From the NCBI RefSeq assembly GCF_030848805.1, contig NC_092360.1, positions 12,400,001 to 12,464,000 of the forward strand: a stretch of DNA of 64,000 bases, read 5' to 3'. Position numbers and translations under genes: made by a program. Each line of letters begins with the position of its first letter. The first letter of the stretch is position 1. This DNA comes from Temnothorax longispinosus. Its lineage: Eukaryota; Arthropoda; Insecta; Hymenoptera; Formicidae. This document shows positions 27,532-39,710 of the stretch, one piece after another. Under the pieces are notes generated by a model. The model did not search any database, was not told the origin of the DNA, and saw nothing but the letters and a program-made list of their open reading frames with translations.

Positions 27532-30500
27532 TTAGCGTATTATTTTATGTAAACTCATAAAGTATTAATTGAGAGTTCTGTCTTTATTTTCAATAATTCT
27601 ATATATAGTTCTCTACAGGTTAGACAAATAGTTTTGGTCATTAAAACACAAAAAATGCTTCAGGTCAAGCTGACATTGTTGAATAATATTATGATTTATA
27701 ATTTGGTTTAAGCAGTAAGACATTTACTAAACTGTTAACAATAACCTCATATCCTTATTTTTAAATGTACATAAATTTAAATTAAACGTACCGCAATCTA
27801 AATAAGATATAACCATGATAAAATAGCAATTTACTGTATATAAAAGAAAGAAAAAGAGAAATAAAGTGGAAAAGATTTAAAAATTATTAAAAATATAATT
27901 CTAACAAATATTCAGATCTATTAGTCTTTCATTTATAATTTCCATATCAGTGTTTCTTAATCGCTTGCAATTATAAACCCTACAATATAATTAGTCTTGT
28001 AGTAAATGTCTGCTTCTTTAGAGAGAAAAAGATTCATTTTTCTAACAATTTTAGAGCCGCCATTTTACTCTCAGAGTCGTTATCTCATCCAAGATCGCGA
28101 TCGAGCGAGACATTTATGAACCTAGAGACTCACGAGGATATTAATCTTTGTAGAAAATGGCGCAAAATCAAAGGGTGAGGGCGGAATAAAATTCTTGGGG
28201 TTCGCCGATTCGTTCCTATCTGCGAGGGTAACGTACCGCGAAAGGCCTTTCAGATTATTACACCTTAGCGCGCGCACAGGTCGAAGGGTAAAACGGGAGT
28301 CGCGGTTTGCAACAAGGGGTCAGCTCGTTCGTATGCGCAGCTCAGCGACTCCCTTCTCTAAGATACCGTGTATTATCATGCCTCCGCTCTTTATGTACTC
28401 CGCATCCTGCACCGGAAATGCGCTCACATCACGGTTACGAATACACGAACGCGCTCATACGTACGTAACTCACATGTACGAACGTGTATACTCCTATACC
28501 ATTTCGCGCTTGTTAATACGCTAGAACTAGATGATACCGCGGTTCCTAATTTACTAGCAAAACTTGATTTTCGCGGTTGGAACAATATTACTCTCTTACT
28601 TTAGATAAGTAACGGCAGCGAATTCGCGAATTCGGTCAATTCGGAAATAGGTATGCAGATCGTAAATTTAATCTAATAAATAACAGACAACTCTCGATAA
28701 TGAAAATTATAGTCACCGTTTGACAGCCGGACGAGACAGTTGTCATTTGGAATCAGGACTGTCTTTTAAGTGCATCATTGTCTCAATTGTAACGGCGTCC
28801 TCTGCTTTATACAAGTTACGCTCCTCGATGTTTTTACGATGTTTTTTTCTCGATGTTTATGGCTTCAATGCTTATTCTCGCGTTCTCTTAGCTGATGTGG
28901 GTAAATAACTTCACTTCTCTTTTTGCTCAAGTTATCATTGTTATTTTGATCTCTCGATCATATAATAAAATATGATCATTAGACAAATTTTACTTGGCTT
29001 TTCTCGCGGAAAATTACGCTATTTTTAGGTCACCAAATTTTGAAGTTATTTACTTAATTCTCGTCGGAGAACATGAGATCATTTTGATTTAATTGTTACC
29101 GTATCGTTGAAGATCGCTCAAAGCGGAGCCGAAACGTCTAATTTATAATTATGTTCTATTAGTTTTTAAATATCGATATAATGTTAAATTATGCACCATC
29201 AACCGCGTTGAACTCTCAAAGCCTCTTTTTATTTGTCACTTGTTAATTAAATTTAATCACTGCAACGACAAATAATGAGCAATTGATTCTAAAAAGTATA
29301 TATTTTCACGCTACAACGATTGCTCTTTTTTTATTTTTATACTTCAAATCCATAGTTCAAATGTTCCATAAAATAAAAACAAATAGTTATAATTACGACT
29401 TGGCTTAGGCGCTATATACCTATATTGAAGCGTAGAAACGAGAATAGTCTTTAAAACAAGAAAGTTTTCAAAACTTTGTACTTTATGTTACTATATATAT
29501 AACACTAATGCTATTAGACATAAATTGCTTCTATTTTTTACGTTTTTTGTTAAACATAATTTTAGTATAAAAATAAAACATATATAAACAGTTTAATTTT
29601 TCGCTGTATGTTATACGCGAAACCACATATTTAATTCGCACTTTTATTTTTTATATAGATATTAATAATGCAAAAAATAATATTTTTTAGTTGGATTAAA
29701 TATAAAGCATAATGTGTAAAGATATATGATAATCTTCTTAGAAAATTTACTAGTCTTATTTCGCAATTTATTGACTTCGTAAGAAGCGGAAGCGAGCTAA
29801 AGTTTGAAAATGTACGATTCTATCCCGGAGGCTGTCTAGGAGCGTTACCTTCGGTTAATCCGGCAAACGAAACGACTGGTCAAGGTAGTACATTAAGAAT
29901 CCTTATGCTCGATTTCACGCGTAACGAATGAAATCGGGGTAAATAAAGTCGGCGAGGGAGAATAGAATTTATTCGCGAAAGAATTTATTTGTTGTTAGCA
30001 GCACTACGCATTAATCACGGACTTTCACAATCAAGAAAAAGCAAAAATAAGAAATAAGAATATCAAGCTGAAAAATGTATATCACCAATATAAAAATACC
30101 GCAATATGAACAATGAAACAAAAATGCATTTAATTCATGTGAGTCATACAGCTTAATCGAACTACGTGTGTTTCGTGACAAAAGGATATATATAACAATT
30201 ATTATACGGTTGTAAATATCAAATCTATAAGATTTATTAATAAAAGCTGCGAAATTCATAGAAATATGTGTACAAAAATATCTTCTGTTCAAAATATTGA
30301 GACGAGAGAGACAGAGAGAAAAAACAAAGAAAAAATACAAATATATGTATGTATAAATATATATTCATCCATTATAAATTATAATGTGAATTATCCGTAA
30401 GCAGGATGACTTGCTACTTTAAAAAATTGTAAAAGACAGTCACAGAACGGATACTCGCTTTGCTGGATCGCGGCTGTAAGCATTGTACGTTAGATCGACT

Positions 30501-31079
30501 TGTAATAAGTTGTAACCCCATTCTCAACACGAAGAATCTCTCTGCTCCAGCAGAATCAAGTTGCGGCGGTTCACGGTGCAGGGAGAAAGGAAAGGGAAAA
30601 AAGGAGACGCGACATTTTTATCGCCCCGACATATAAAATGGCTCACGATCAATTGCACCCGACGATATTGAGAGGGCAAAGGAGGAATGCGGTATATACG
30701 GGTGGTGCAAGGCGAACAAGGAAAAGCGATGCTCATCGAACCTTAAAATACGCCCTTATCATATTGCCCCGTCCTGTACTAATGCCTCATCCCCCAATCG
30801 TTGTCTCCTTGTTTTCCCCCTTGTCTTCGACTTACAATCCTCCCCATTCACCTATCCACGAATCTATCACGCGGCGGTTCTACATGCAGAAACGAGACAA
30901 AAGAATGCAATTCCAACGCCGCGCCGGCGGTTGTACCATCCCGCGATTTTCCTCTTTTCGCGAAACGTACAGTGCCAAGAGCCGAGTGCTGTTCCTGAAA
31001 TATTTCCAGTGTTACCGGAGGTGGGGGGTTGTAGGGTGGCTGACGGTAGTGGTAGCGCGCATGGCTCTCGGGGTTGGGT
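27530..31079. other. Gene-free stretch
   Basis: Non-coding DNA with GC-richer patches at 28190-28460 and 30540-31080. The latter opens overlapping plus- and minus-strand frames of up to 147 codons with no recognisable product. Confidence 0.45.
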
Positions 31080-31122
31080 AAAGAGAGAGAAAGAGAGAGA
31101 AAGAGGGAAAGAGGAGAGAGGG

Positions 31123-31174
<52 letters not shown>

Positions 31175-31179
31175 TGAGG
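31080..31179. repeat. Purine (GA/GAAA/GGGA) tract
   Basis: A 100-base run made only of A and G apart from a single T at its end, dominated by GA dinucleotides. It produces spurious Arg-Glu frames on plus and Ser-Leu frames on minus. Confidence 0.9.
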
Positions 31180-31749
31180 AACGGAAGCCCCAGAGAACTC
31201 TAACAAATTGTCATTTGCAGTGCAATACTCGTTCCGTCCGCACAATAATCCAGTGCGACGCTGGCTGGCATCGCGGGCGTCGGGAGAAAATCCTTATAGA
31301 GCGGAAAATGCTGGGCCCCGACTAAATTAGACGCCCGTGAGATTCGGTTTCAGCAAAAGTCAGGCGTATGTCCTCACGGGGATGAACATCTTCGGCTTGG
31401 ATCTCGTTAAACAATAATTTTAAATCAACGATCGCGTTGTTATATTTCTTCTCCGCTTTTTGTATATGTATTTGACAATCTAATTTCTGATTAATAATAT
31501 TATATTCTCTACAGTTAGCACGTGTAGATCTTTTTTTTTTCAATTTTCTTTCTACACTGAGACATTGTTTCTTTTGATATTTATACATTTAATTGGTTAA
31601 TTAAACCCTTCTACCGTCGAACCGAACAATAAACCTTCTCCTCTTCCCCCACCGTCCCCTCCACTTCGTAATAGTTCTTTCGATTCTTTGGAATGTTCGC
31701 AGGAAGGAAGCCGGGCTTGAAATCTTTTTGAGACCGAATGATTGCGCCC

Positions 31750-31806
31750 GAAAGGAATCCAATAAACGCACTCTATTGTTGCTGGAAACCGCGGCTAATT
31801 GCGAGG
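31750..31806 (+). promoter_or_regulatory. Module copy A of a three-copy dispersed motif
   Basis: It shares with 34760-34823 the words GAATYC, ATAAACGC and TATTGTT, then GGCTAATTG, and with 33541-33600 TATTGTTGCTG.AA.CC followed by TAATTGCGAG. The conserved words include a Sox-type core (ATTGTT) and a homeodomain-type core (TAATTG). In one frame the copies give similar peptides (YCCWKPRLIAR here), but there is no splice context, so a regulatory or repeat explanation is preferred. Confidence 0.4.
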
Positions 31807-33540
31807 TTGGGCTTAAGACGAAGTAATATTTTTGAGAGCGAAGAATCCTCGGTAAAATATCGATGCGTCTCTATCGGAATTTTTCTTTGGTTTACAACAA
31901 TTAGATTCATTCTGCTTGCATATAAGTCCGCATTTTACAGATAAAATATCTAAAATCAACGGGATAGTTCGTAAACTCGACAATAAAATGTTGGAACGCG
32001 TAATCATAGGTTGCGCTATTGAAAAGAGAAGTTAAATAACAAAAACTGTTAAAAGTTGCAATTGTGCAAAATAATTTTATTTTAAAACGTAATGGTTTCC
32101 GCACACAGAGTGTTGAATACGAAACAAATTGGACGAACACGAAATAAAGATAAATACCATAAGTATCCCATTTATAAAATGAACATAAAAATACAAGAAA
32201 CATATGGATTAATTTTGTTACAAATCATTCATTAAAAATAATTTCAATAAACAATTTTATAACAAAACAATTGTTCTCGTCCTTTATGTGTTTGCAATAT
32301 ATTTTTTATTACAAGAAAAAAGATACTTTCCTCATTATTTATTGAAATAGTATTATTAAAATATTATTAAAATATTATTATTTTTAATAGAAAATTTTAA
32401 CGAAGTAACCATGTTCTTTTCTTAAGAATTTTGTTATCATTATAAGAGAATTCTCTTCTTAAAAAATTAAAATGTTATTGTTATATATAATATCAAACAT
32501 TAAACTATTATTTTTCAGTAAATAATTAAAAAAGAAGAATGATTACGTGTGTGTTATTTACGTTAGCTTTGTGCCAACACTTTTTGTTATAGCAAGAAAA
32601 TTCTAACTGGCAAGAAGGGAAAATTCAATTACAAAGCCGAAATGATAACTTGTCGGACATATTGGGTCGCATCTGACCTGTTTCTGCCATTTGCGAACTA
32701 TGGCAAGTATGTCCGGCGTCCAAGGGTTAATGTAGAGGTCGAAGAAAGGGGCCGTAAATTGCACTAAACGACATTGTCCGCATTCCGAAATACTCGAATC
32801 CAAAATTATTCGTTATGCGGTATGATCGGAAAGATATCAATTATTTTATCAGCGTATTTTTATATTTTGTTATCGCATAAAGATGCAAAATAACTTCTTG
32901 AAACTTACGCAACCAATAACTGCAAATTGTAATAGAATAATGAATATAAGCAGGTCTCTCTGTATAATATAAAAAATATGCACGTATCATATGAACGTTA
33001 ATTTTAATATTTTATATTGATATTTATTTGTATATTTCTATACTAAAATTTCGCTATAGAAAAGTCGACTTGATATTCAAGTCATTAGTACCTGTCATTA
33101 ACGGTTAATGAGGCAGAAAGTTTTAATTGTCAATCATCAACAATTTCACCTCGTATCATTTTGCGGCATGATGTATCGGGCTTTGACGTTGGCATTTGTA
33201 CCATTAATGAAAATCAATTTTGCGCGAAACACCGCGAATATTATTGCGTCATAAAATAATACTCGCTGTAATTCTGGATAAATCCCAATTCCATTTCCGA
33301 CAGTACTTATCCTTTCCCGCGCTACGCTCCAAAATTAATCTCTTCTAATAAAGAAACGGAGGTAACTTCAAATTTTACCTTTGGAAATGCGCGGAAAACT
33401 GGCTCGTTGTATCGCAATCCGTGTCGTGGTATCGCATCGCATCGCATATTATATTTAAAAAACGAAATGAAAAGTTTCGTTATCTCCACGCGATGTTTAA
33501 AATCTTTCGGTGTTTAAAATCTTTTTAATTATTGCATCAA

Positions 33541-33593
33541 GAGATTCCTTCACCTTTAAAGCCATCTTATTGTTGCTGCAAGCCTTTGTTAAT

Positions 33594-33600
<7 letters not shown>
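33541..33600 (+). promoter_or_regulatory. Module copy C of the dispersed motif
   Basis: The second member by position. TATTGTTGCTGCAAGCC is nearly identical to copy A, and TAATTGCGAG runs directly into a GA microsatellite. The equivalent frame reads YCCCKPLLIAR. It carries the same Sox-like and homeodomain-like words. Function inferred only from conservation within the window. Confidence 0.4.
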
Positions 33601-33646
<46 letters not shown>

Positions 33647-33669
33647 AGGGAAAGAAGAGAGGGGGAGAA
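33597..33669. repeat. (GA)n microsatellite and purine tract
   Basis: Twenty-three GA units (33597-33642) followed by GA/GGA/GAAA purines to 33669. Confidence 0.95.
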
Positions 33670-34759
33670 CTGGTCTTTAAAATCGATCGAATTTCAGTAG
33701 ACCGCGAAACGAATGCCATAGTGACTGTAACAAGGAGATACGAAAGATCAAAGGAAGTAGAATGCGAATGCACCTGCAATCACTTGACAAGACTCTCTTT
33801 TGTGCGACGCATCTTCGAAAAGGGAAGACCCTTTTGTGGGAATGCGGGTAAGTCGTATTTAACGATATTTCTACCATTGCAATACGCTCAGAAAATCTTC
33901 AAACGAATATACTTATGACAGTTCTAAAATAGATAAATCATTCGTTGATTATCAGGCGCTGATAAACAAGTTGGATTTATATATTCTCCGTTAAATAATA
34001 TACTAATAAAAAAATACCTGCAATTACTACAGTATATGTAATAATAATGTATCAAAACAATTCAAGTATTGAAAAAATCAAAACATAAAAAAGTTCAAAG
34101 ATCCAATTAAATTCAGGTATTAGTATTATAGATACGAATAATTTTAAATCCTATAATAATTTTATTCGCATTATCGTCTGCCTTTAAATTCGTTTGTTTT
34201 TAAATTTTGTTATTTTTTTAAATAATAAAATAATAATATATACACCTAGAAAGAGATAGAATTTCCAATTTAGAATGGAACTTTTGTATATTAAATGTTG
34301 TTTCGTCCATCAATATTTAATAAAAATTTAATATATTTAATATTATAGGAAAAAAAATACAGTACGGCATTTGGAATGTTCAATATATCAAATTTAAATG
34401 TGTTTTAAAGCTTTATAATATAAATAATTATTAATTATTTGGTTTGCACAGTAATGTGATTATACGATTGACGACATCGCATTACTCAGCTCTACTCTCA
34501 GAGACAAGCAACTCGAGTTTATGACGTTCCCTTTGTGAAATGTTAAGCAATCTCGCGCGCGGGCTCGGATTCGCTTATGCGGAAAATTAGTGTCACTAAA
34601 AAGCTGCGACATCGAATGAAGATTCCATTACAACTCGCGAGAGGGAGAACCGTCGGTGAATGTATATGTGTGACGTGAAATAATTTCCTCCCAGAATAGC
34701 CTGAAGTGCACACCTATACGAAAAGAAAAAAGCTCTTTCGATGCGGCTCGGCATACCGC

Positions 34760-34823
34760 CGAGAGGAATTCGATAAACGCTGCGTATTGTTATTACAAAT
34801 GTTGGCTAATTGTAATTGAGAGG
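34760..34823 (+). promoter_or_regulatory. Module copy B of the dispersed motif
   Basis: The third member. GAGAGGAATTCGATAAACGC aligns with copy A, followed by TATTGTTATTACAAATGTTG and GGCTAATTG. It keeps the order of AATAAACG/GATAAACG, ATTGTT and TAATTG seen in copy A. Confidence 0.4.
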
Positions 34824-34956
34824 ACGTACACGACCCGCGAATTGAAATCTTTATGATCGATCGGAATGCGCGCGACGACAGCGCGCGGGCTTTAACGGTG
34901 ATATGCGCGATGCAATGCTCGTTTTGTAGTAAAACTGCAACGCGAAATAATTGATC

Positions 34957-35080
34957 GGCGGCGCCGCCACCGCCGCCGCGCATTCGCGGTAATTAAAAAC
35001 ATTTTATTTGCATTCTAAATGTTACTTTTGGTTTTATTTTGTGGACTGCATGTTGCGCGACGGCGGCAGCGGCGGCGGTA
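34957..35080. repeat. Paired CCG and GGC triplet tracts
   Basis: A CCG-rich tract (34957-34982) and a GGC-rich tract (35055-35080) lie about 75 bp apart in opposite sense and could fold together. The interval is far more GC-rich than the surrounding sequence. No CDS is supported. Confidence 0.55.
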
Positions 35081-35970
35081 CGGTGTGGCGCCAAAATTCC
35101 CGTCGCTCGGTCGTGCGATTCGCGTAACCATTCAATTCTTTCTCGCTGTAAAAGCTAAATTAAACCCGACGTTTTAAAGACTTCAGTGGCATTTTCAAAA
35201 TTCCGAAATGCTCTTGACCGTTTTTAAATGGAAATTATTGCGCTTGTGAATTATTCAGCTCTTCGCAGTTGCGCGCGCATCGTGAATTTTATCCACTATT
35301 TTGCGAAACGTTAGATGTTATACGTATATCTCACATGTTTCACATTCTTCCTCCTCTGCAGAAAAATAAACTAAAAGTCATCAAATGCACATATTAATTT
35401 TTACGTAAAAGTGATATGAAAATGTGTACGCGGCGTATGTTGTTATTGCATAAAGTTGCATCGCATTATTATCATTTCATTTGACAATTACTGCATGGAG
35501 AAACTCATTAACCTTGTTCAATGATTACTCACGAATACATCAATTGGACAAATAATTGGAGAATTTATAGTCGCACGAGATTTATCATGAGATATTACGA
35601 AAATCGAAATACTATAATTAGTCGTCACGCGACACCATTAATAAACTATGTAATGTGATCAAACCAATTTAAGCGTGTATTTTCGGATTATAATGGTGTT
35701 GGGATTATTATCGCTCCTGGGTCTAAATTTTCTACTGGATCCAGTATGTCAACAAATAAGGCCATATTGATTCTCTTATCTATATATATATATATAAGTA
35801 TAAAAATAAGCAGACGTGTCTTTAAAAAAGATTACATTTTTCTTTTTTGTAATAAAATTAGAAACAAATTTTTGCAATTTAGAAGCTATTCAGTTATAAA
35901 AATATTCATCAAGATATCATCAATTTCAATGCAAGTTCAAAAAATCCATATTAAATCGATATTCTTAAAA

Positions 35971-36012
35971 TATATACCGCTGCTTTACAAGTTAGTGAAG
36001 CAGCGGTATATA
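35971..36012. repeat. Near-perfect 18-bp stem hairpin
   Basis: TATATACCGCTGCTTTAC (35971-35988) pairs with GTGAAGCAGCGGTATATA (35995-36012), with one G:T-type mismatch and a 6-base loop. The compact size and TA-rich outer ends suggest a minimal transposon end pair. It is short for a pre-miRNA. Confidence 0.7.
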
Positions 36013-36642
36013 AATACAGTTAAATATCGAAATATTTCAACTATTCTTTTATTCGTAACTTATAGATATATGATGAAGGTAGGTATGATTTACGATGTTA
36101 TTTTACAGAGAATAAAAAATCAGACGATTCGCGCAATCGAGGCGTTGTCGGGTAACATGTTAGTCGGATCGATCGGAAATGTCTTTCTATCAGGCACCGG
36201 TTGGCAAGTAGTCAAGGGAAACGGTTTACGGGTTATAAAACTACGCCTTGTATAAACTGCAACCGTGATTGGTCGTCTCGCTTTTGTGATATACAGTCTA
36301 CGACATTAACCACTCAAATGATACCCTGAAACTAGGCGCATAGAGCTATATTCTCGTTTACACCGCAAGTTCGTCCTATAACTTATCTCGTTATCATCTT
36401 TTTTATTGACTTCCCGATACGACCTCTCAAAATTTTATAAAAAATTCAATGACAATTTTGCTTTACTTACGACTGAATACGGTTTGTATTCAAAAACAGA
36501 ATTTCTATATTTTATAATATCACAAACAGAATTTGTAATTTAAATATTAGTAGCAAGATGGCTGCGGTCCATAGAGCGCTAAAAGCATCCCTCTATCTTC
36601 GTTTGATATTCGATGTGCAACGAAGACAGATATCAGAATATT

Positions 36643-36831
36643 TAGTACCCATTTTGTACTATTTTGTACCACTAATAACAATTTTGTATCCTGTGCCATT
36701 TCGGAGAAAATCGTGGCGGTGCTACCTTAGCATTAAGCTAGAAAGACCACAAGAAAAAAAAAGAAAATTAAATACAGAAATTTGAAGGACTAAATTTGTA
36801 CTAATTTGTACCATACAAATAAACTTAATAT
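36643..36831 (+). repeat. Dispersed repeat, left copy (inverted partner at 51765-51960)
   Basis: About 190 bp from TAGTACCCATTTTGTACT to AAACTTAATA. It matches the reverse complement of 51765-51960 over its full length, including ACCACAAGAAAAAAAA and the GGTACAAATTAGTAC family of words. The interior holds a degenerate TTTTGTAC/ATTTGTAC motif repeated several times. A frame through it (from 36558) is a repeat artefact. Probably a non-autonomous TE fragment of unknown class. Confidence 0.75.
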
Positions 36832-37199
36832 ATTCATCCCTTAATAGAACTCAGTCCTATTAGTCTCAGGATAATTTGTATCACAAAAATATGAAGTTTC
36901 AGATTTTGTACCCTAGCCGTTTGATGGAAAACTACCCCCGATCCCTAACAGTCTCAAGAGTGAAGTACTCTTTCTTTTTATTTTAGTGTTCAGAATTTAG
37001 TAAACAATATTTAGTCGTAAAATAATTTTATTCATTTTAAGTACAGTTCTCTCTTAAGCCAGGAAGATGGGATGGTTTTCTTGCGAAGGGGTTGTAGCTC
37101 AATAATCAAAATGCGCGTATTTTAAGAGTTTATTCTTAGAGTTTATACGCTATACGAATTATATCCGCGATACGATATATTTAAATTTTTCTCAACATT

Positions 37200-37498
37200 T
37201 TTCTCTTGAGTTCAATCAATTAAAAGGTTGTTTCGGGGTTAAGAGGATGAGATCAAAAATCCAAACTATATCATTTTGAAAACTCATAAATAGCTCCTAA
37301 TTCTGCCGTAAAAATCAATTCAATATCTATTTTTAAACGTTGACTCAGCCCCCCATAAAAAATATTAAATTCCTGTTCAGTGTGACAAGCTCAAAAATTT
37401 TAATCTGCAGGATATAAAAGCTCACAAATAGCTTGTAATTTTGCGCTATTTTTTTTTAATTTCTGCAAGGTGGGGGGGGCAGCTCAACAGGGGTCTTA
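37200..37498. other. AT-rich DNA with internally repeated words
   Basis: Two diverged copies of a unit around AACTCATAAATAGCTCC and AAGCTCACAAATAGCTTG, each followed by TAATTYTGC and a C- or G-rich run, lie about 150 bp apart. It looks like an old tandem repeat or TE remnant. No gene. Confidence 0.4.
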
Positions 37499-37901
37499 CT
37501 AGTATTTGGGGCGAACACGAAGCAGTTCAGATTTACTGTGCTTTCATCTGAATCTGACCGATCGGAACCGATCGCTTTCAATTATTTCATTTTATTTTTC
37601 CTGTCGTTGACATAGCTCTAAAAATTCACGAAAGGATATAATCTGACGGGTGTGTGAAGCTGGCACTCCTACTTTAAAATTCGATAGTTCTGATTAGAGA
37701 GTTTCAGCTTCTTTTCGAAGAGTATCTACACGATTTATGTTGAGAAGTTCTAATGCTTTTCGCTTGACTAGCGCTCAATTCCTGATATTATGAGATCGCA
37801 AGGTCACGCTATGCTACAGGTAATAAGGGAAATATATACATGGAAAAAAAATGATGTATCAACAGCATCATTTTTTGCCAGCCATTCTATTAGCCATCTT
37901 A

Positions 37902-38043
37902 TGCCGGGTACTCACTAAGACCGTGCAACGTGTAACGCAACGATTGCTGCAACTAGTGAGTACGTCTTATTTCGGAACACATTGTGAAAAAATTGTAGCA
38001 ACCGTTGCGTTGCACGTTGCACGGTCCTAGTGAGTACCCGGCC
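37902..38043. mobile_element. PIF/Harbinger-like MITE, copy 1 (142 bp)
   Basis: The terminal inverted repeats are KGCCGGGTACTCACTA on the left and its complement TAGTGAGTACCCGGCM on the right. The element is flanked by TTA on both sides (37899-37901 and 38044-38046). The interior is also partly palindromic (ACCGTGCAACGTG / CGTTGCACGTTGCACGGT). A 3-bp TTA duplication with GC-rich short termini is the known PIF/Harbinger signature; superfamily assignment is by that rule. No coding capacity. Confidence 0.85.
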
Positions 38044-38190
38044 TTAAGTTTTGCGGCGAAACGCAACAGGCAGAGTATACTAATGTCCAGCGGCCATAAG
38101 TCAACCGCGAATTTCTAACACACGTATTTGCGTTGAGAGTATACTAAGCTCATCTTAAATCGGAGATATAATCATGGAGGGAGTTTGTTA

Positions 38191-38327
38191 TGCCGGATAC
38201 TCACTAGAACCGTACAACGTTCAACGCAACGGTTGCTGCGTAAATACGTCTTATTCCGGAACAAACACATTGTAAAAAAATTGTAGCAACCGTTGCGTTG
38301 CACGTTGCTCCTAGTGAGTACCCGGCT
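38191..38327. mobile_element. PIF/Harbinger-like MITE, copy 2 (137 bp)
   Basis: A second member of the same family 148 bp downstream: TGCCGGATACTCACTAG at the left, CTAGTGAGTACCCGGCT at the right, again with TTA on both sides (38188-38190 and 38328-38330). It is diverged from copy 1 by substitutions and small indels, so the two are separate insertions rather than a recent duplication. Confidence 0.85.
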
Positions 38328-38383
38328 TTATACGAGTAATATTGATATAAATCTCACAGCATCGATATATACGCGTATTAAAG

Positions 38384-38409
38384 ATGCAATGATAAAATTA
38401 TCGTTGCAT
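38384..38409. repeat. 26-bp near-perfect palindrome
   Basis: ATGCAATGATAA and TTATCGTTGCAT are complementary with one mismatch around a 2-bp centre. A related word, GCAACGATAAGATTATTG, follows directly. Confidence 0.5.
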
Positions 38410-38785
38410 TTTTAATAAGCAACGATAAGATTATTGTTAAACAATATCAATGAGTAAAACGCATAATTTAATGCATTAAGTACAAATAATCATGACGAAT
38501 TAAAAAGTTAAGTTACGTGCAACGTGCGTCGGACCTACTACCGGTAATCACGCTGGCCACGGCGGCCTCGCTCCCGTCCACGTTGTTAACAGTGGCAAGG
38601 CTACTACCTTTTGTGAATCGTGGCAGAAAGGAGCGCAAAAAAGTAGCGGATCCGTGTTAGGATCCGGCGATCTGAGTGGCTCGAAAACTGCGCTGGTGCG
38701 AGCACTGTCGTATTGTATCGACCGAGTTAGGCTGTCTTAGGTCTTTGATTCTCTGCACGAGTTCCTTTGGGCCTAGGGTTAAAGT

Positions 38786-39710
38786 CAATTGATCTGGTGA
38801 TACGAATATATAGCCTCTCCCAGTCAAGTCATGCGCCCACCTCCCAGTGGTCTCGCTGGAACGTTGCAATAGGGCTGTTCTGATTCAGTACGGCTCGGTC
38901 GCAAGATCTGATGTCGGCTGGTCGGCGCGCTCTGCAGTAACCAAGCGACGTCAATGGCGATCTGAATGCGCCACTAAGGGCCTGTAGTGATACGGGCCCA
39001 AGTACCGCTGTCCATGGTGAGTTGTGAGGCCAAGAAAGGGCACGGTTATCTGGGGAGCTCTCGGCTGTCAATCCGTTTGCTCTCCAACACGTAGTAAATA
39101 TGAAAAAGTCAAGAATGAATCTTCATGCCCGGGTTCTCGGATGGTCACGTGCAAGCGATGCGAGAGTGGTGACTCGGTTAGTACGGAGACACCCAGTGAG
39201 TGCATAGCTGGTCCCTTGAGAGTAGGAGCCAGTTATCGGGTATAGAAACGATTACGCCTCTTGACGCACGAGACTCGTGCCGTGGCCCCCAGTAGCCTTC
39301 TTCATCTTCTTTGATTTTATGGCACCTAATCCTCCTCGGGATCACATAACGGCCAAGAACAAGTCGAAGATAATAAATACAGACTCGAAAGATTCAATCT
39401 AATCTCGGCGCTGATGGCATTAGTAATCTTCAAAAATTATTCAGGACAAAACACGTCCGAATATGTCCACGGTCTCCACGAGATTTGCCCCCAGTAACCG
39501 TGTCAAATTAAAATAGAAACAAATAGTAATAAGTTATTTCGTGAATGGATATCCATGTGTGTCAAACGTAGTGCACTGGCATTGCGTTTCAAGCATACCC
39601 GGCGCCGGGGCTCGACTCGCAGCGGTGGCGGGAATCGCGTCCGCTTCTCCCACGTTGCAAGGCCAGCCAACTTCGACACCCCGGCTAAAGTAAAAGATAA
39701 TCGCATGCTT
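38786..39710. repeat. Unit 1 of a tandem pair (925 bp), unidentified GC-richer repeat
   Basis: From CAATTGATCTGGTGA to ATCGCATGCTT. It repeats at an offset of 922-925 bp over its whole length with scattered substitutions and a few small indels. It is richer in GC than the flanks. The largest frames read on minus in both units (about 60-87 codons), but they show no domain and have stops at comparable places, so I do not call a CDS. A short palindrome (GCACGAGACTCGTGC) lies inside. It could be part of a retroelement or a satellite-like unit. Confidence 0.8.

Noticed and set aside
28195..28604. Two overlapping plus frames of 109 and 78 codons
   Set aside because: No domain, signal peptide or splice context; consistent with chance in a GC-richer patch.
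30638..31245. Overlapping plus- and minus-strand frames near the GA tract
   Set aside because: Low-complexity Arg/Glu and Ser/Leu products created by the purine repeat and its GC-richer flank.
32603..32803. Minus-strand frame that looks protein-like (QFTAPFFDLYINPW)
   Set aside because: Begins at a TTG, lacks matched acceptor and donor, and I could not place it in a receptor family despite a superficial resemblance to ligand-gated receptor cores.
35746..36255. 169-codon plus-strand frame, the longest in the window
   Set aside because: Ile/Lys/Tyr-rich translation of AT-rich DNA that runs through a hairpin; no domain, splice context or codon bias.
36558..36785. 75-codon frame over the dispersed repeat
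   Set aside because: Repeat-derived; the partner copy does not support a conserved protein.
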